DNA of 64,000 nucleotides from Castellaniella sp. S9. Lineage in GTDB: Bacteria > Pseudomonadota > Gammaproteobacteria > Burkholderiales > Burkholderiaceae_B. The stretch lies in assembly GCF_027257175.1 (NCBI RefSeq), contig NZ_JAPFGD010000007.1, positions 62,001 through 126,000 of the forward strand, read 5' to 3'. Both the position numbers and the translations under genes were made by a program. This document shows positions 37,481-46,538 of the stretch, piece after piece. Below the pieces are notes generated by a model. It searched no databases. It saw only the letters and a program-made list of their open reading frames with translations, and was not told where the DNA came from. Within the stretch, counting starts at the first letter, position 1; each line of letters starts with the position of its first letter.

Positions 37481-39100
37481 TCATCCCGTGCCGACGGACG
37501 CCAGGATCATCCGGGCCCCCTTTTCCGCGATCATGATGGTGGGGGAATTGGTGTTTCCCGACGTGATCGTCGGCATGACGGAGGCATCGACCACCCGCAA
37601 TCCCTCGATGCCGTGTACACGCAGGGCCGGGTCGACCACCGCCATCGGATCGACGCCCATTTTACAAGTCCCGACGGGATGGAAAATGGTGGTGCCGATA
37701 TCCGCCGCGGCGGCCTCCAGGTCCTCTTGGGATTGCACGGCGGCACCAGGCTTGTATTCCTCGGGCGTGTAGCGTGCCATGGCCTGCTGCGACATGATAC
37801 GCCGCGTCAGGCGCAGGCTGTCGGCCGCGACCGCGCGGTCCTCGGGAGTCTGCAAGTAGTTGCACAGGATCGCCGGCGCCTCGGCCACATTGGGCGAGGT
37901 GATGCGCACGTGGCCGCGGCTGGTGGGGCGCAAATTGCAGACCGAGGCGGTGATCGCTGGAAAGGTGTGCAGGGGATCGCCGAACTTGTCCAGCGACAGG
38001 GGCTGCACGTGGTATTCGAGGTTGGCGCGGTCCTGATCGGGGTCGGAGCGCGCGAAGGCTCCGAGCTGGGAAGGCGCCATCGACAGCGGGCCGCTGCGCC
38101 ACAAGGCGTATTGCGCCCCCATCCAGCCCTTGCCCATCCAGGAATTCGATAGCGTATTGAGGGTGCGCGCGCCGCGGACCCGAAAGATCATGCGCAGCTG
38201 GAGGTGATCCTGGAGGTTCTCGCCCACCCCCGGCAGGTCATGCACCACGGGGATGCCCAGCGCGTGCAGGCGGGGGCCCGGCCCGATCCCCGAGACCTGC
38301 AGCAGCTGGGCCGAGCCGATCGAGCCGCCGGCCAGAATCAGCTCGCGGCGTGCGCGCGCCGTCCGCTGGACGCCGTCCTGGACGAACACGACCCCGGTGG
38401 CGCGCCGCCCCGAAAACGTGAGGCGCTCGGCGCGCGCGCCCGTCAGCACGGTCAGCGTCGTGCGCGACTCGACCGGGCGCAGGAAGGCCCTGGCGGCGCT
38501 CCAGCGCACGCCGCGCCGCTGGTTGACCTCGAAGTAATTGCAGCCCTCGTTGTCGCCGCGATTGAAATCATCGATGCGCGGGATACCCGCCTGCGCCGCC
38601 GCCTCGCGGAAAGCGTCGAGGACGTCCCAGCGCAGGCGCTGGGGCTCGACACGCCAAGTCCCGCTGGCGCCGTGGAACGGGGTCTCGCCGCCGTGATGGT
38701 CCTCGACGTCGCGAAACAGCGGCAGCACCTCGTCCCAGGACCAGCCCGTGTTGCCCATGGCCGCCCAGCCGTCATAGTCGGCGGCCTGCCCGCGCAGGTA
38801 GAGCATGCCGTTGATCGACGAGGAACCGCCCAGGACCCGGCCACGCGGGTACCCCAGCGAACGATAGTTCAGGCCGGGATCTGGCTGTGTGTGATAGCAC
38901 CAGTCGCTGCGGGGATTGCCGATGCAGTACAGATAGCCGACGGGAATGCGGAACCAGCGCCAGTCGTCGCGGCCGCCGGCCTCGAGCAGCAGCACGCGAT
39001 GATCGCGCGACAGGCGATTGGCCAGCAGGCAGCCGGCGGAGCCGGCGCCGACCACGACATAATCGAATTCCAGCTCTGTGGCTGCGGACCCTTGGGCCAT
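37481..39100 (-). CDS. GMC family FAD-dependent oxidoreductase (alcohol/choline dehydrogenase-like)
   Basis: 539 residues from ATG 39100, which has a GGGAGA ribosome site; an ATG 14 codons upstream is possible. The FAD-binding start is [23 protein letters not shown] signature 1 is [18 protein letters not shown], signature 2 [17 protein letters not shown], and the active-site region near the C-terminus is [10 protein letters not shown] with [10 protein letters not shown]. It oxidises a primary or polyol alcohol. No betaine genes are nearby, so choline is not specially supported. Confidence 0.88.
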   Translation of the reverse strand: MAQGSAATELEFDYVVVGAGSAGCLLANRLSRDHRVLLLEAGGRDDWRWFRIPVGYLYCIGNPRSDWCYHTQPDPGLNYRSLGYPRGRVLGGSSSINGMLYLRGQAADYDGWAAMGNTGWSWDEVLPLFRDVEDHHGGETPFHGASGTWRVEPQRLRWDVLDAFREAAAQAGIPRIDDFNRGDNEGCNYFEVNQRRGVRWSAARAFLRPVESRTTLTVLTGARAERLTFSGRRATGVVFVQDGVQRTARARRELILAGGSIGSAQLLQVSGIGPGPRLHALGIPVVHDLPGVGENLQDHLQLRMIFRVRGARTLNTLSNSWMGKGWMGAQYALWRSGPLSMAPSQLGAFARSDPDQDRANLEYHVQPLSLDKFGDPLHTFPAITASVCNLRPTSRGHVRITSPNVAEAPAILCNYLQTPEDRAVAADSLRLTRRIMSQQAMARYTPEEYKPGAAVQSQEDLEAAAADIGTTIFHPVGTCKMGVDPMAVVDPALRVHGIEGLRVVDASVMPTITSGNTNSPTIMIAEKGARMILASVGTG

Positions 39101-39197
39101 GCATGTCTCCCGGCCGGGCGCCCCGTCGTCGGGCCTCGACACATTTTTCTAGTGCGTTCATTCTAGCCGCATTCGTTTGCAGGCCGCACGATTGCCC

Positions 39198-40169
39198 TCA
39201 GCCCGCCGGCAATACCGTCCCCGCGAGGGCCGCGACGATCAGCAATACGCCGACCTGCATATTGGAGCGGAACAGCTTGAGGCTGCCCTCGGGGCGATGG
39301 ACGTCGAATGTCTTGACCTGCCAGGCCAGGTGCACGGCGATCCCGGCCATCACCAGGTGATAGGGCCAGGCCAGGCCCATGCCCGCGCCCGCCGCGAACC
39401 AGAGCGCGACGGCAACGGCGTACAGCAGCCCGATCCAGAACCTGCCCCGGTCGCCGAAACGCATGGCCGCCGAACGCAGGCCCAGCATGCGATCGTCGCG
39501 CATGTCGATGTAGGCATAGATGGCGTCATAGCCCACTTGCCACACCACCGCGCCCACCCACATGGCCACGGCGGTCCAGGGTACGACGTCGCGGGTATCG
39601 GACCAGGCCATCAGCATGCCCCAGTTGAAGGCGATGCCCAGCACCACTTGCGGCCAGTACGTGTAGCGCTTGCACAGCGGATAGATCACCACCAGCGGAA
39701 CCAGCGCCAGGGCCAGCCAACGGCTCATGCTGTTGATCGCCAGCAGCAGGGTCGCCGCCACCAGCAACTGCGCGAACGCGAACCACAAGGCGGCCCGCAG
39801 CGTGAGCTGGCCGCTGGTCAGGGGCCGAAAGCGCGTGCGCTCGACACGATGGTCGAAGTTCCGGTCGAAAATATCGTTGAACGTGCAGCCGACCCCGCGC
39901 ATCAGCAAGGCGCCCAAGGAAAAAATGAAGACCCGCCAGAGCGTCGGCCAACCGTCGGCGGCCTGCACCAGCGCCGCCAGCGCGGGCAACAGCGTCAGCC
40001 AGGTGCCCACCGGCCGATCCAGCCGGCACAGCCGGGCATACGGCCCCCAGGCAGCCGGCAGCCAGCGCGCCACCCAGTCGTCGTGGCGCATGTCCGACAG
40101 GTCGGGGCGGCGGCCCGGGCCGGGCCGGGCCGCCGACGCGGGATCGGCCGTATCAGGCCGCATCGGCAT
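39198..40169 (-). CDS. ubiA: 4-hydroxybenzoate polyprenyltransferase
   Basis: 323 residues with about eight membrane helices. It prenylates 4-hydroxybenzoate in ubiquinone synthesis. The two aspartate-rich prenyl-diphosphate motifs are NDIFDRNFDHRVERTRFRP and YIDMRDDRMLG. The N-terminus up to the internal Met at residue 27 (start 40091) is proline- and arginine-rich, so the true start could be there. The annotated start overlaps the aminotransferase stop by 17 bp. Confidence 0.92.
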   Translation of the reverse strand: MPMRPDTADPASAARPGPGRRPDLSDMRHDDWVARWLPAAWGPYARLCRLDRPVGTWLTLLPALAALVQAADGWPTLWRVFIFSLGALLMRGVGCTFNDIFDRNFDHRVERTRFRPLTSGQLTLRAALWFAFAQLLVAATLLLAINSMSRWLALALVPLVVIYPLCKRYTYWPQVVLGIAFNWGMLMAWSDTRDVVPWTAVAMWVGAVVWQVGYDAIYAYIDMRDDRMLGLRSAAMRFGDRGRFWIGLLYAVAVALWFAAGAGMGLAWPYHLVMAGIAVHLAWQVKTFDVHRPEGSLKLFRSNMQVGVLLIVAALAGTVLPAG

Positions 40170-41358
40170 GGCGGATGAGATCGCCCAGCACGGCGATGCC
40201 GGCGCGGATGCTCGGCTCGGGCACCGTCACGAAGCTCAGGCGCAGGGTGTTGGCCCATGGCGCCACCCCGGCAAAGAAAGGCGCCCCCGGCACGAACGCC
40301 ACGTTGCGCGCCACGGCCTGCTGCAGCAGCCGCCCGGCATCGACACCGGAGGCGAGAGTCACCCAGATGAACATGCCGCCCTCGGGCTGCGTCCAGCGCG
40401 CCGTGTCGGGGAAATGCGCGCGCATGGCCTCGAGCATGTAGCCGCACTGCCTGCGATACAGCTCGCGCACCCGGGGCAGATGTTCGTCCAGGAAACCGCT
40501 ACGCACGGTTTCGTAGACGGCCATCTGCGTCAGCGTGGCGGTATGCAAGTCCGTGGCCTGCTTGATCTGGACGAGCTTGGCGATGATCTCGCGCGGCGCC
40601 ACCACATATCCCAGGCGCAGGCCGGGCGCCAATACCTTGGAGAAGGACCCCAGGCGGATCACGGTGGCGCCGGCGGCACGGCCCAGGCCCAGCAGGCTGG
40701 GCAGCGCCTCGCCGACATAGCGCAGTTCCCCGTACGGATCGTCCTCGATGACGGGCAGGCCCAGTTGGGCGCAGCGCTGGACGAGCGCCACGCGGCGCGG
40801 CAGGTCCAGCGTCAGCCCGGTGGGGTTCTGGAAGTTCGGCAATACATAGACGAAACGCGCGCCGGCCGCCAGGCTTTCATCGATGGCCTCGGGGATCAGG
40901 CCGCCCTCGTCGGTCGGCACCGCGGCGAACTCGGGTCCGCACAGCGAGAACGACTGCAAGGCGCCCAGGTAGCTGGGCGCCTCGACCAGCACGCGCGAGC
41001 CCGGGTCGATGAACAGCTTGCCGAGCATGTCCAGGGCCTGCTGCGACCCCGACACGATCAGCACCTCGTCGGGCTCGACCTGGGCGCCATGGCGGCGCAT
41101 GTCCTCGGCCACCCAGGCCCGCAAGGGCGCATAGCCCTCGGTGGGGCCGTATTGCAGGGCGGCGGCGCCGGCGGTGTCGAGCACATGGTCGAAGGCCGCC
41201 CGCATCCGGGCGATCGGAAACCCTTGCGGCGACGGCAGGCCACCCGCGAACGAGATGATCTCCGGCCGCTCGGTGACCTTGAGGATCTCGCGGATCGTCG
41301 AGCTGGTGAGCTGTTGTGCGCGTTGGGAAAACACGTACGGGCGTGCGGGCATGTCCAT
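40153..41358 (-). CDS. PLP-dependent aminotransferase (class I/II, 2-aminoadipate-type)
   Basis: 401 residues, fold type I. The PLP lysine is Lys241 in RLGSFSKVLAPGLRLGYV, and the cofactor aspartate/tyrosine lie in PVIEDDPYGELRY. The start ISFAGGLPSPQGFP and NPTGLTLDLPRR resemble LysN/2-aminoadipate and related branched or aromatic aminotransferases rather than MocR regulators, because there is no GntR domain. Amino donor and acceptor cannot be fixed. It is upstream of ubiA and probably co-transcribed with it. Confidence 0.88.
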   Translation of the reverse strand: MDMPARPYVFSQRAQQLTSSTIREILKVTERPEIISFAGGLPSPQGFPIARMRAAFDHVLDTAGAAALQYGPTEGYAPLRAWVAEDMRRHGAQVEPDEVLIVSGSQQALDMLGKLFIDPGSRVLVEAPSYLGALQSFSLCGPEFAAVPTDEGGLIPEAIDESLAAGARFVYVLPNFQNPTGLTLDLPRRVALVQRCAQLGLPVIEDDPYGELRYVGEALPSLLGLGRAAGATVIRLGSFSKVLAPGLRLGYVVAPREIIAKLVQIKQATDLHTATLTQMAVYETVRSGFLDEHLPRVRELYRRQCGYMLEAMRAHFPDTARWTQPEGGMFIWVTLASGVDAGRLLQQAVARNVAFVPGAPFFAGVAPWANTLRLSFVTVPEPSIRAGIAVLGDLIRHADAA

Positions 41359-41454
41359 TCTGAATGCGGATCCGGTTTGCGCTATCCATCGATGGCCCCT
41401 ATATTACCGCAGGACGCCGCGCCCGCCGGGCGCCAGAACACGGCGCCGCGGGCC

Positions 41455-44055
41455 TCATGCGCATGCCGCGGTACGCGCGGGCGTGCGCGCCTCGGCAATC
41501 CGGTTCGCGATGTGCGCGAGCGATTCCTCCACCTGATCGATCAGCACCAGGCACAGGTCGCCCGGGCCCAGCCGCCCGAGGGCGGCGTCGATGGCGAGGA
41601 ACTCGCCATGGATTTCGCGCAAGTCCGTCATCCGCCGCGCGCAGGCCAGGCCTTCGCGCAACAACGCCAGGACTTCGCCGTCGGCGCGGCCGCGCTGGCA
41701 CTGGTCCTGATAGAGGATGATCTCATCGAACGCATCGCCCAGGATCTCGGTCTGGCGCCGGATGTCCGCATCGCGGCGATCCCCGGCCCCGCTGATCACC
41801 ACGCTGCGCCGCCTCGCCGGCATCGCCTCCACGGCCTGCACCAGGGCGAGGATCGCATCCGGATTGTGGCCGTAATCGGCGATCAGCGTCGCACCACGGT
41901 AATCGAACACATTGAAGCGCCCGGGCGCGGCCCGCACATCGTTGACGAAGGACACGAGGCCGGCTTCGATCCCGGTCCAGGGAACCTCCAGCGCCCAGGC
42001 GGCGGATGCCGCCGCCATCGCATTGTCGACCTGGAAGCCGATCGTACCCAGGCGCGTGATCGGCACGCGGCCGAGTTCGATGCGGTATTCGAAGCCGCCT
42101 TCGGCGAACACCATGTCGCCTTGATCCACGCACACGGTCCGGCCGCCTTGGGCCCTATGGGTGGCGATCACCGGATTGCGGCCGTCCCTGGCAAAGAACG
42201 TCACCCGTCCCGGACAGTTCCCGGCCATGCCCGCGACGATGGGATCATCCGCATTCAGGACGGCCATGCCGTCCGGGGCCACGTTTTCGACGATGACGCG
42301 CTTGACGATCGCCAGGTCCTCGACGGTGCTGATGTAGCTCAGCCCCAGGTGGTCGCCCACGCCGATATTGGTGACCACCGCCACGTCGCAGCGGTCGAAG
42401 CCCAGTCCCTCGCGCAAAATACCGCCGCGCGCGGTCTCGAGCACCGCCGCCTGGACGTCGGGATGCAGCAGGACGTTGCGCGCGCTGCGGGGGCCGCTGC
42501 AATCCCCGGTGTCGATGCGGCGCCCACCGATGTACACGCCATCGGAGTTGGCCATGCCCACGCACAGCCCCTGTCCGGCGCACAGGTGCGCGATCAGGCG
42601 CACCGTCGTGGTCTTGCCGTTGGTGCCGGTCACCGCGACCACCGGGATGCGGCCGTCCTCGCCCGGCGGGAACAGGCTGTCGACGATGGCCGCGCCCACG
42701 TCGCGCCCCGTCCCGAAAGACGGGTTCAGATGCATGCGCAATCCTGGCGCGGCGTTCACTTCGACGATGCAGCCGCCGTCGGCGGTCAGCGGTTCGTAGA
42801 CGTCGCGGGCGATCAGGTCGATGCCGCAGACATCCAGCCCGACCATCTGCGCCGCCGCGACGGCGCTGGCGGCCAGGTCCGGATGCACGTGGTCGGTGAC
42901 ATCGGTGGCGGTTCCGCCGGTGCTCAGGTTGGCGTTGTTGCGCAGGACGACGCACACGCCGGGGGCGGGCACCGAGTCCGGCGTACACCCCTGCGCGGCC
43001 AGTGTCGCCAGGGCGATGTCGTCCAGGCAGATACGGGTGAGCGAGGAACCATGCCCCTCTCCGCGCAAGGGATCCTGGTTGATCAAGTCCACGAGTTGGG
43101 CGATGCTGCGCGCACCGTCGCCCACGACCTGCGGCGGATCGCGGCGCGCCGCCGCCACGAGCCGGTCGCCCACGACCAGCAGGCGAAAGTCATGGCCGGG
43201 GAAGTAGCGCTCCACGATCACGCCATCGCCCTGCGCCCGCGCCACGGCATAGGCGGCCGCCACCTGCTCCCGGCCCTGGACGTCGACGGTCACGCCGCGG
43301 CCCTGGTTGCCGTCCCGCGGCTTGACCACGACGGGTCCGCCGATCTCTCGCGCCGCGCGCCACGCGTCCTCGGCATCCTGCACGCAGCGCCCGGCCGGCA
43401 CCGATACGCCGGCCGCCGCCAGCAGGACCTTTGTCAAGGCCTTGTCCTGGGCGATGGCCTCGGCGATGGCGCCGCTGGCATCGGTTTCAGCCGCCTGGAT
43501 CCGGCGCTGGCGGCACCCCCAGCCGAACTGGACCAGGCTGCCCGCGGTCAAGCGCCGCCAGGGAATGCCGCGACGTTCGGCGGCCTGCACGATGGCGCCG
43601 GTGCTGGGCCCCAGGCGAACGTCCTCGTTGAGCGCAGCCAGGCGCGCCAGGGCCTGGTCCAGATCGAACGGCTCGTCCTGCATCGTCGCGATGCACAGGG
43701 CCCGTGCAAGCTCGAAGGCGAGCCGTCCCACGGCCTCCTCGGTATATTCGATCACCACCTGATAGACGCCCGCCTCGAGGGTCGCCGCCGTGCGGCTGAA
43801 CGCGACCGGACAACCCGCCTGGGACTGCAGGCGCAAGGCCGCGTAGGACAGGATGTGCGCCAGCGAATTGACCCCATCGTGGCCGACCGGACGCAGAATG
43901 TCGATGTCGGGAAAACGGGCGCGCAGGCGGGTTTCGAAGGCGTCCATGTCGCCGATGGCGCGTTCGCTCTCGGAACAGGCCACGATGGCCTCGATCGCCG
44001 TTCGCCGGCACCACAGGTTGGGGCCGCGCAGGGCGCGCAAACGGGAGACTTCCAT
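41455..44055 (-). CDS. cphA: Cyanophycin synthetase (full length)
   Basis: 866 residues from ATG 44055, the usual CphA1 length; the frame is open upstream but there overlaps the preceding gene. It builds cyanophycin (poly-aspartate with arginine side chains) from Asp, Arg and ATP. N-terminal domain: LRGPNLWCRRTAIEAIV. ATP-grasp region (about 220-480): VVVKPRDGNQGRGVTVDV and IVEVNAAPGLRMHL. Mur-ligase-like region: P-loop GTNGKTTT (about 477-484), ETARGGILREGLGFDRCD, then the C-terminal domain with ISGAGDRRD. It follows cphA-prime by 37 bp. Confidence 0.95.
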   Translation of the reverse strand: MEVSRLRALRGPNLWCRRTAIEAIVACSESERAIGDMDAFETRLRARFPDIDILRPVGHDGVNSLAHILSYAALRLQSQAGCPVAFSRTAATLEAGVYQVVIEYTEEAVGRLAFELARALCIATMQDEPFDLDQALARLAALNEDVRLGPSTGAIVQAAERRGIPWRRLTAGSLVQFGWGCRQRRIQAAETDASGAIAEAIAQDKALTKVLLAAAGVSVPAGRCVQDAEDAWRAAREIGGPVVVKPRDGNQGRGVTVDVQGREQVAAAYAVARAQGDGVIVERYFPGHDFRLLVVGDRLVAAARRDPPQVVGDGARSIAQLVDLINQDPLRGEGHGSSLTRICLDDIALATLAAQGCTPDSVPAPGVCVVLRNNANLSTGGTATDVTDHVHPDLAASAVAAAQMVGLDVCGIDLIARDVYEPLTADGGCIVEVNAAPGLRMHLNPSFGTGRDVGAAIVDSLFPPGEDGRIPVVAVTGTNGKTTTVRLIAHLCAGQGLCVGMANSDGVYIGGRRIDTGDCSGPRSARNVLLHPDVQAAVLETARGGILREGLGFDRCDVAVVTNIGVGDHLGLSYISTVEDLAIVKRVIVENVAPDGMAVLNADDPIVAGMAGNCPGRVTFFARDGRNPVIATHRAQGGRTVCVDQGDMVFAEGGFEYRIELGRVPITRLGTIGFQVDNAMAAASAAWALEVPWTGIEAGLVSFVNDVRAAPGRFNVFDYRGATLIADYGHNPDAILALVQAVEAMPARRRSVVISGAGDRRDADIRRQTEILGDAFDEIILYQDQCQRGRADGEVLALLREGLACARRMTDLREIHGEFLAIDAALGRLGPGDLCLVLIDQVEESLAHIANRIAEARTPARTAACA

Positions 44056-44092
44056 GAGGGCTCTTTCCTTTCTGGATCGGAATGGGGGCGAA

Positions 44093-46297
44093 TCAGGACT
44101 GCACGGCAACGGCCGAGCCCCGGGCTTCATGGGCGGGAGGCTGCCTGGCGGCCCACCAGGCGCGCACCCCGGCGCGCATCATGTCCACGTCGATATCCAG
44201 CATCCAGGCGACCGCCAGCGCGGCCTGCAGGTGCGATAGTCCGCCTTCGACGCCGCCGGCCGGCGGCCCAAGCTCGGCACAGGCCAGGACCGGGATCTCG
44301 ATGCCGCCCTCGGCCAGGACGATGTGCCGGTCGCGCACCGCGACGGCGCGGCCGCCGGCCGCCAGGTGCGCCGCCACGACCGGCGATGCCTCATCGGTGC
44401 TGTAGAACACCACGGCGCCGTCGCACAAAGGCGCCAGACCGGCCACCAAAGGATCATCGGCATTGAGCACGCCGGCACCGCCCGGCAGGACCACGTCCAC
44501 CTGGGTGCGATACACCTGGCACAGTTGCTCCGGCTGTGTCATATGGAACTCGGGCCAGGTTCCGGCCGGATCGATCGCGGTCACCACGCCGATCCGGCAA
44601 CGGTCATAGGACAGGCCCTCGCCGAGGATGACCCGGCCGCCGTTCTCGATCACCGCCGCCTGGACCGCCGGGTTGAGCAGCACGCGACGGCCGGCCTCCC
44701 AGGTCGCGCAATCCGCGCGCTCGACCTGCCGCTGGCCGAAAAACAGGCCATCGCTGCAGGCCAGTCCGACCGGGCATCCGCCCAGTTGCAGCAAATGGGC
44801 CACCAGGCGCGCCACGCTGGTCTTGCCTCGGGTGCCGCTGACGCCGACGACCGGCACGCGCCCGTCGCCGCCGTCGGGAAATAGATACTCGACGATGGCC
44901 TGGCCCACCGGACGCGGCGTGCCACTGGCCGGTTTCAGATGCATGAGCAGGCCGGGGCCGGCATTCACCTCGACGACGGCGCCGTCCTGCTCTTCCAAGG
45001 GACGCGAGATGTCCCTCGCCACCAGGTCGATCCCCGCAATGTCCAAGCCCACGACCCGCGCGGCCAGCGACACCTGCTCGGCCACCTGAGGATGGACGCG
45101 GTCGGTGACGTCGTGGGACACATTGCCGTTGCGCTGGACCATGACCTCGGCGCCGGCGGGCGGCACGGTATCGCCGTCCATGCCTTGGCGCGCCAGCTCC
45201 AGGCGCGCGGCGGAATCCAGACGGATCGGGTTCAAGGGGTGATCCTCGTCGCTGCCGCGCCGGGGATCGGAGTTGATCTGCGACTCGATCAGCTGGCGCA
45301 CGGTCGAATGGCCGTCCCCGACCACCCCGGCCGTCTCTCCGCGTGCCGCGGCGATCAGCCGCCCGCCCACCACCAGCAGACGATGCTCGTCGCCGGAGAC
45401 GAAGCGCTCGACGATCACACCGCTGCCCTCGTCCACCGCGACCGCATAGGCTGCGTCGACTTCGGCACGGGAACCCAGGTTGGTGAAGACGCCGCGGCCA
45501 TGATTGCCGTCCGAGGGCTTGAGGACCACCGGCAGCCCGATCGATTCCGCCGCCTCCCAGGCCTCGCCGGCGCTGCCGACGAGCCGTCCTCGCGGAACCG
45601 GCACGCCGCAGGCGGACAGCAAGCGGCGGGTCAAATCCTTGTTGCGCGAAATGTCTTCGGCGATGGCGCTGGTGCAACTGGTCTCGGCAGTCCATATCCG
45701 CCGCTGGCCGGCGCCGTAGCCCAATTGCAGCAGATTGGCCTCGCTCAGCCGGATGGCCGGGATGTCCCGGTCATCGGCCGCATCGACAATGCACGCGGTG
45801 CTGGGACCCAGATTGAGCCCATCGGCCAGTCCGCGCAGCCGATCCACTGCGCCCTGCACGTCGTACGCGCGATCCTCGATGGCCGCCATGACCAGATCGC
45901 GCGCGGCATACAGGGCGGCACGGGCGAGAGGCTCATGCCAGGCGCGGATGATGACTTTATAGACCCCGCGCACGGGCGTTTCGCGCGCCCGGCCGAGCCC
46001 GCCCGGCATGCCCGCCAGACTTTGCATCTCGAGGGCCACGTGCTCGAGGATGTGGCCCGCCCAGGTGCCCTCGCGCAGCCGCTGCAGGAACCCGCCACGC
46101 TCGCCGATGCTGCAGCGATGCTCGATCAAGGAGGGCAGCCAGGCGCTCAAGCGCTCGGCGAAACCGGGGATGGTGTTGGAGGGGCAGTCCTCGAGGCCGC
46201 CGATATCGACCAGCGCCTCGATGACGGGCCGATAGGCCCAGATATTCGGCCCGCGCAGATGCACCATATTGATGAAATCAATATATTTCCTGTTCAT
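44093..46297 (-). CDS. Second cyanophycin synthetase (CphA-prime), shortened with altered ligase domain
   Basis: 734 residues, about 130 shorter than the neighbour and lacking the C-terminal Mur-ligase domain; the next gene leaves no room for it. The N-terminal part (LRGPNIWAYRPVIEALV) and ATP-grasp part (VVLKPSDGNHGRGVFTN, VVEVNAGPGLLMHL) are well kept. The P-loop reads GTRGKTSV instead of GTNGKTTT (about residue 488), and the following catalytic region reads VIENGGRVILGEGLSYDRC. It may have only one of the two ligase activities, act as a partner subunit, or use a preformed dipeptide. It is the first gene of the pair. Confidence 0.9.
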   Translation of the reverse strand: MNRKYIDFINMVHLRGPNIWAYRPVIEALVDIGGLEDCPSNTIPGFAERLSAWLPSLIEHRCSIGERGGFLQRLREGTWAGHILEHVALEMQSLAGMPGGLGRARETPVRGVYKVIIRAWHEPLARAALYAARDLVMAAIEDRAYDVQGAVDRLRGLADGLNLGPSTACIVDAADDRDIPAIRLSEANLLQLGYGAGQRRIWTAETSCTSAIAEDISRNKDLTRRLLSACGVPVPRGRLVGSAGEAWEAAESIGLPVVLKPSDGNHGRGVFTNLGSRAEVDAAYAVAVDEGSGVIVERFVSGDEHRLLVVGGRLIAAARGETAGVVGDGHSTVRQLIESQINSDPRRGSDEDHPLNPIRLDSAARLELARQGMDGDTVPPAGAEVMVQRNGNVSHDVTDRVHPQVAEQVSLAARVVGLDIAGIDLVARDISRPLEEQDGAVVEVNAGPGLLMHLKPASGTPRPVGQAIVEYLFPDGGDGRVPVVGVSGTRGKTSVARLVAHLLQLGGCPVGLACSDGLFFGQRQVERADCATWEAGRRVLLNPAVQAAVIENGGRVILGEGLSYDRCRIGVVTAIDPAGTWPEFHMTQPEQLCQVYRTQVDVVLPGGAGVLNADDPLVAGLAPLCDGAVVFYSTDEASPVVAAHLAAGGRAVAVRDRHIVLAEGGIEIPVLACAELGPPAGGVEGGLSHLQAALAVAWMLDIDVDMMRAGVRAWWAARQPPAHEARGSAVAVQS

Positions 46298-46538
46298 CCT
46301 GGCACCCTGCGTAAGGAGGACCTGACAATCGTTCGACCGGCACGCTCGGCAAGTCGAATTCTGTCGCGCGTGGCACGCATATCATAATCTCGCGCCTGTT
46401 GCGAAGCACGAAAAAAACGTCGAAAATTGTATAAAAGGCGCCACAGCGCCGGCCGGGCGTTTCCGGCGCGCCGCACAATCACCCTGGACGAACATCACGC
46501 CGCCCGATTCCTCCACTTCCCTGGTACGGGAACGGTTC
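46298..46538. promoter_or_regulatory. Divergent control region of the cyanophycin locus
   Basis: A 241-bp gap between cphA-prime (minus) and the ABC gene (plus). Candidate -10 elements are TATGAT on the minus strand (46381-46386) and TATAAA on the plus strand (46430-46435). No confident -35 or operator is seen. A strong AAGGAGG at 46313-46319 has no start codon at the right distance. Confidence 0.35.

Noticed and set aside
37481..39100. Assignment of the GMC oxidoreductase as choline dehydrogenase betA
   Set aside because: No betaine aldehyde dehydrogenase, betI or choline transporter lies nearby, and GMC motifs alone do not fix the substrate.
39727..44466. Very long plus-strand open frame (about 1,580 codons)
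   Set aside because: It is the shadow of ubiA, the aminotransferase and the cyanophycin synthetases on the other strand, with arginine-, histidine- and glutamine-rich, non-conserved translation typical of antisense frames in high-GC DNA.
46313..46319. AAGGAGG as the ribosome site of an extra plus-strand gene
   Set aside because: No ATG, GTG or TTG lies 5-10 bases downstream and no open frame follows.
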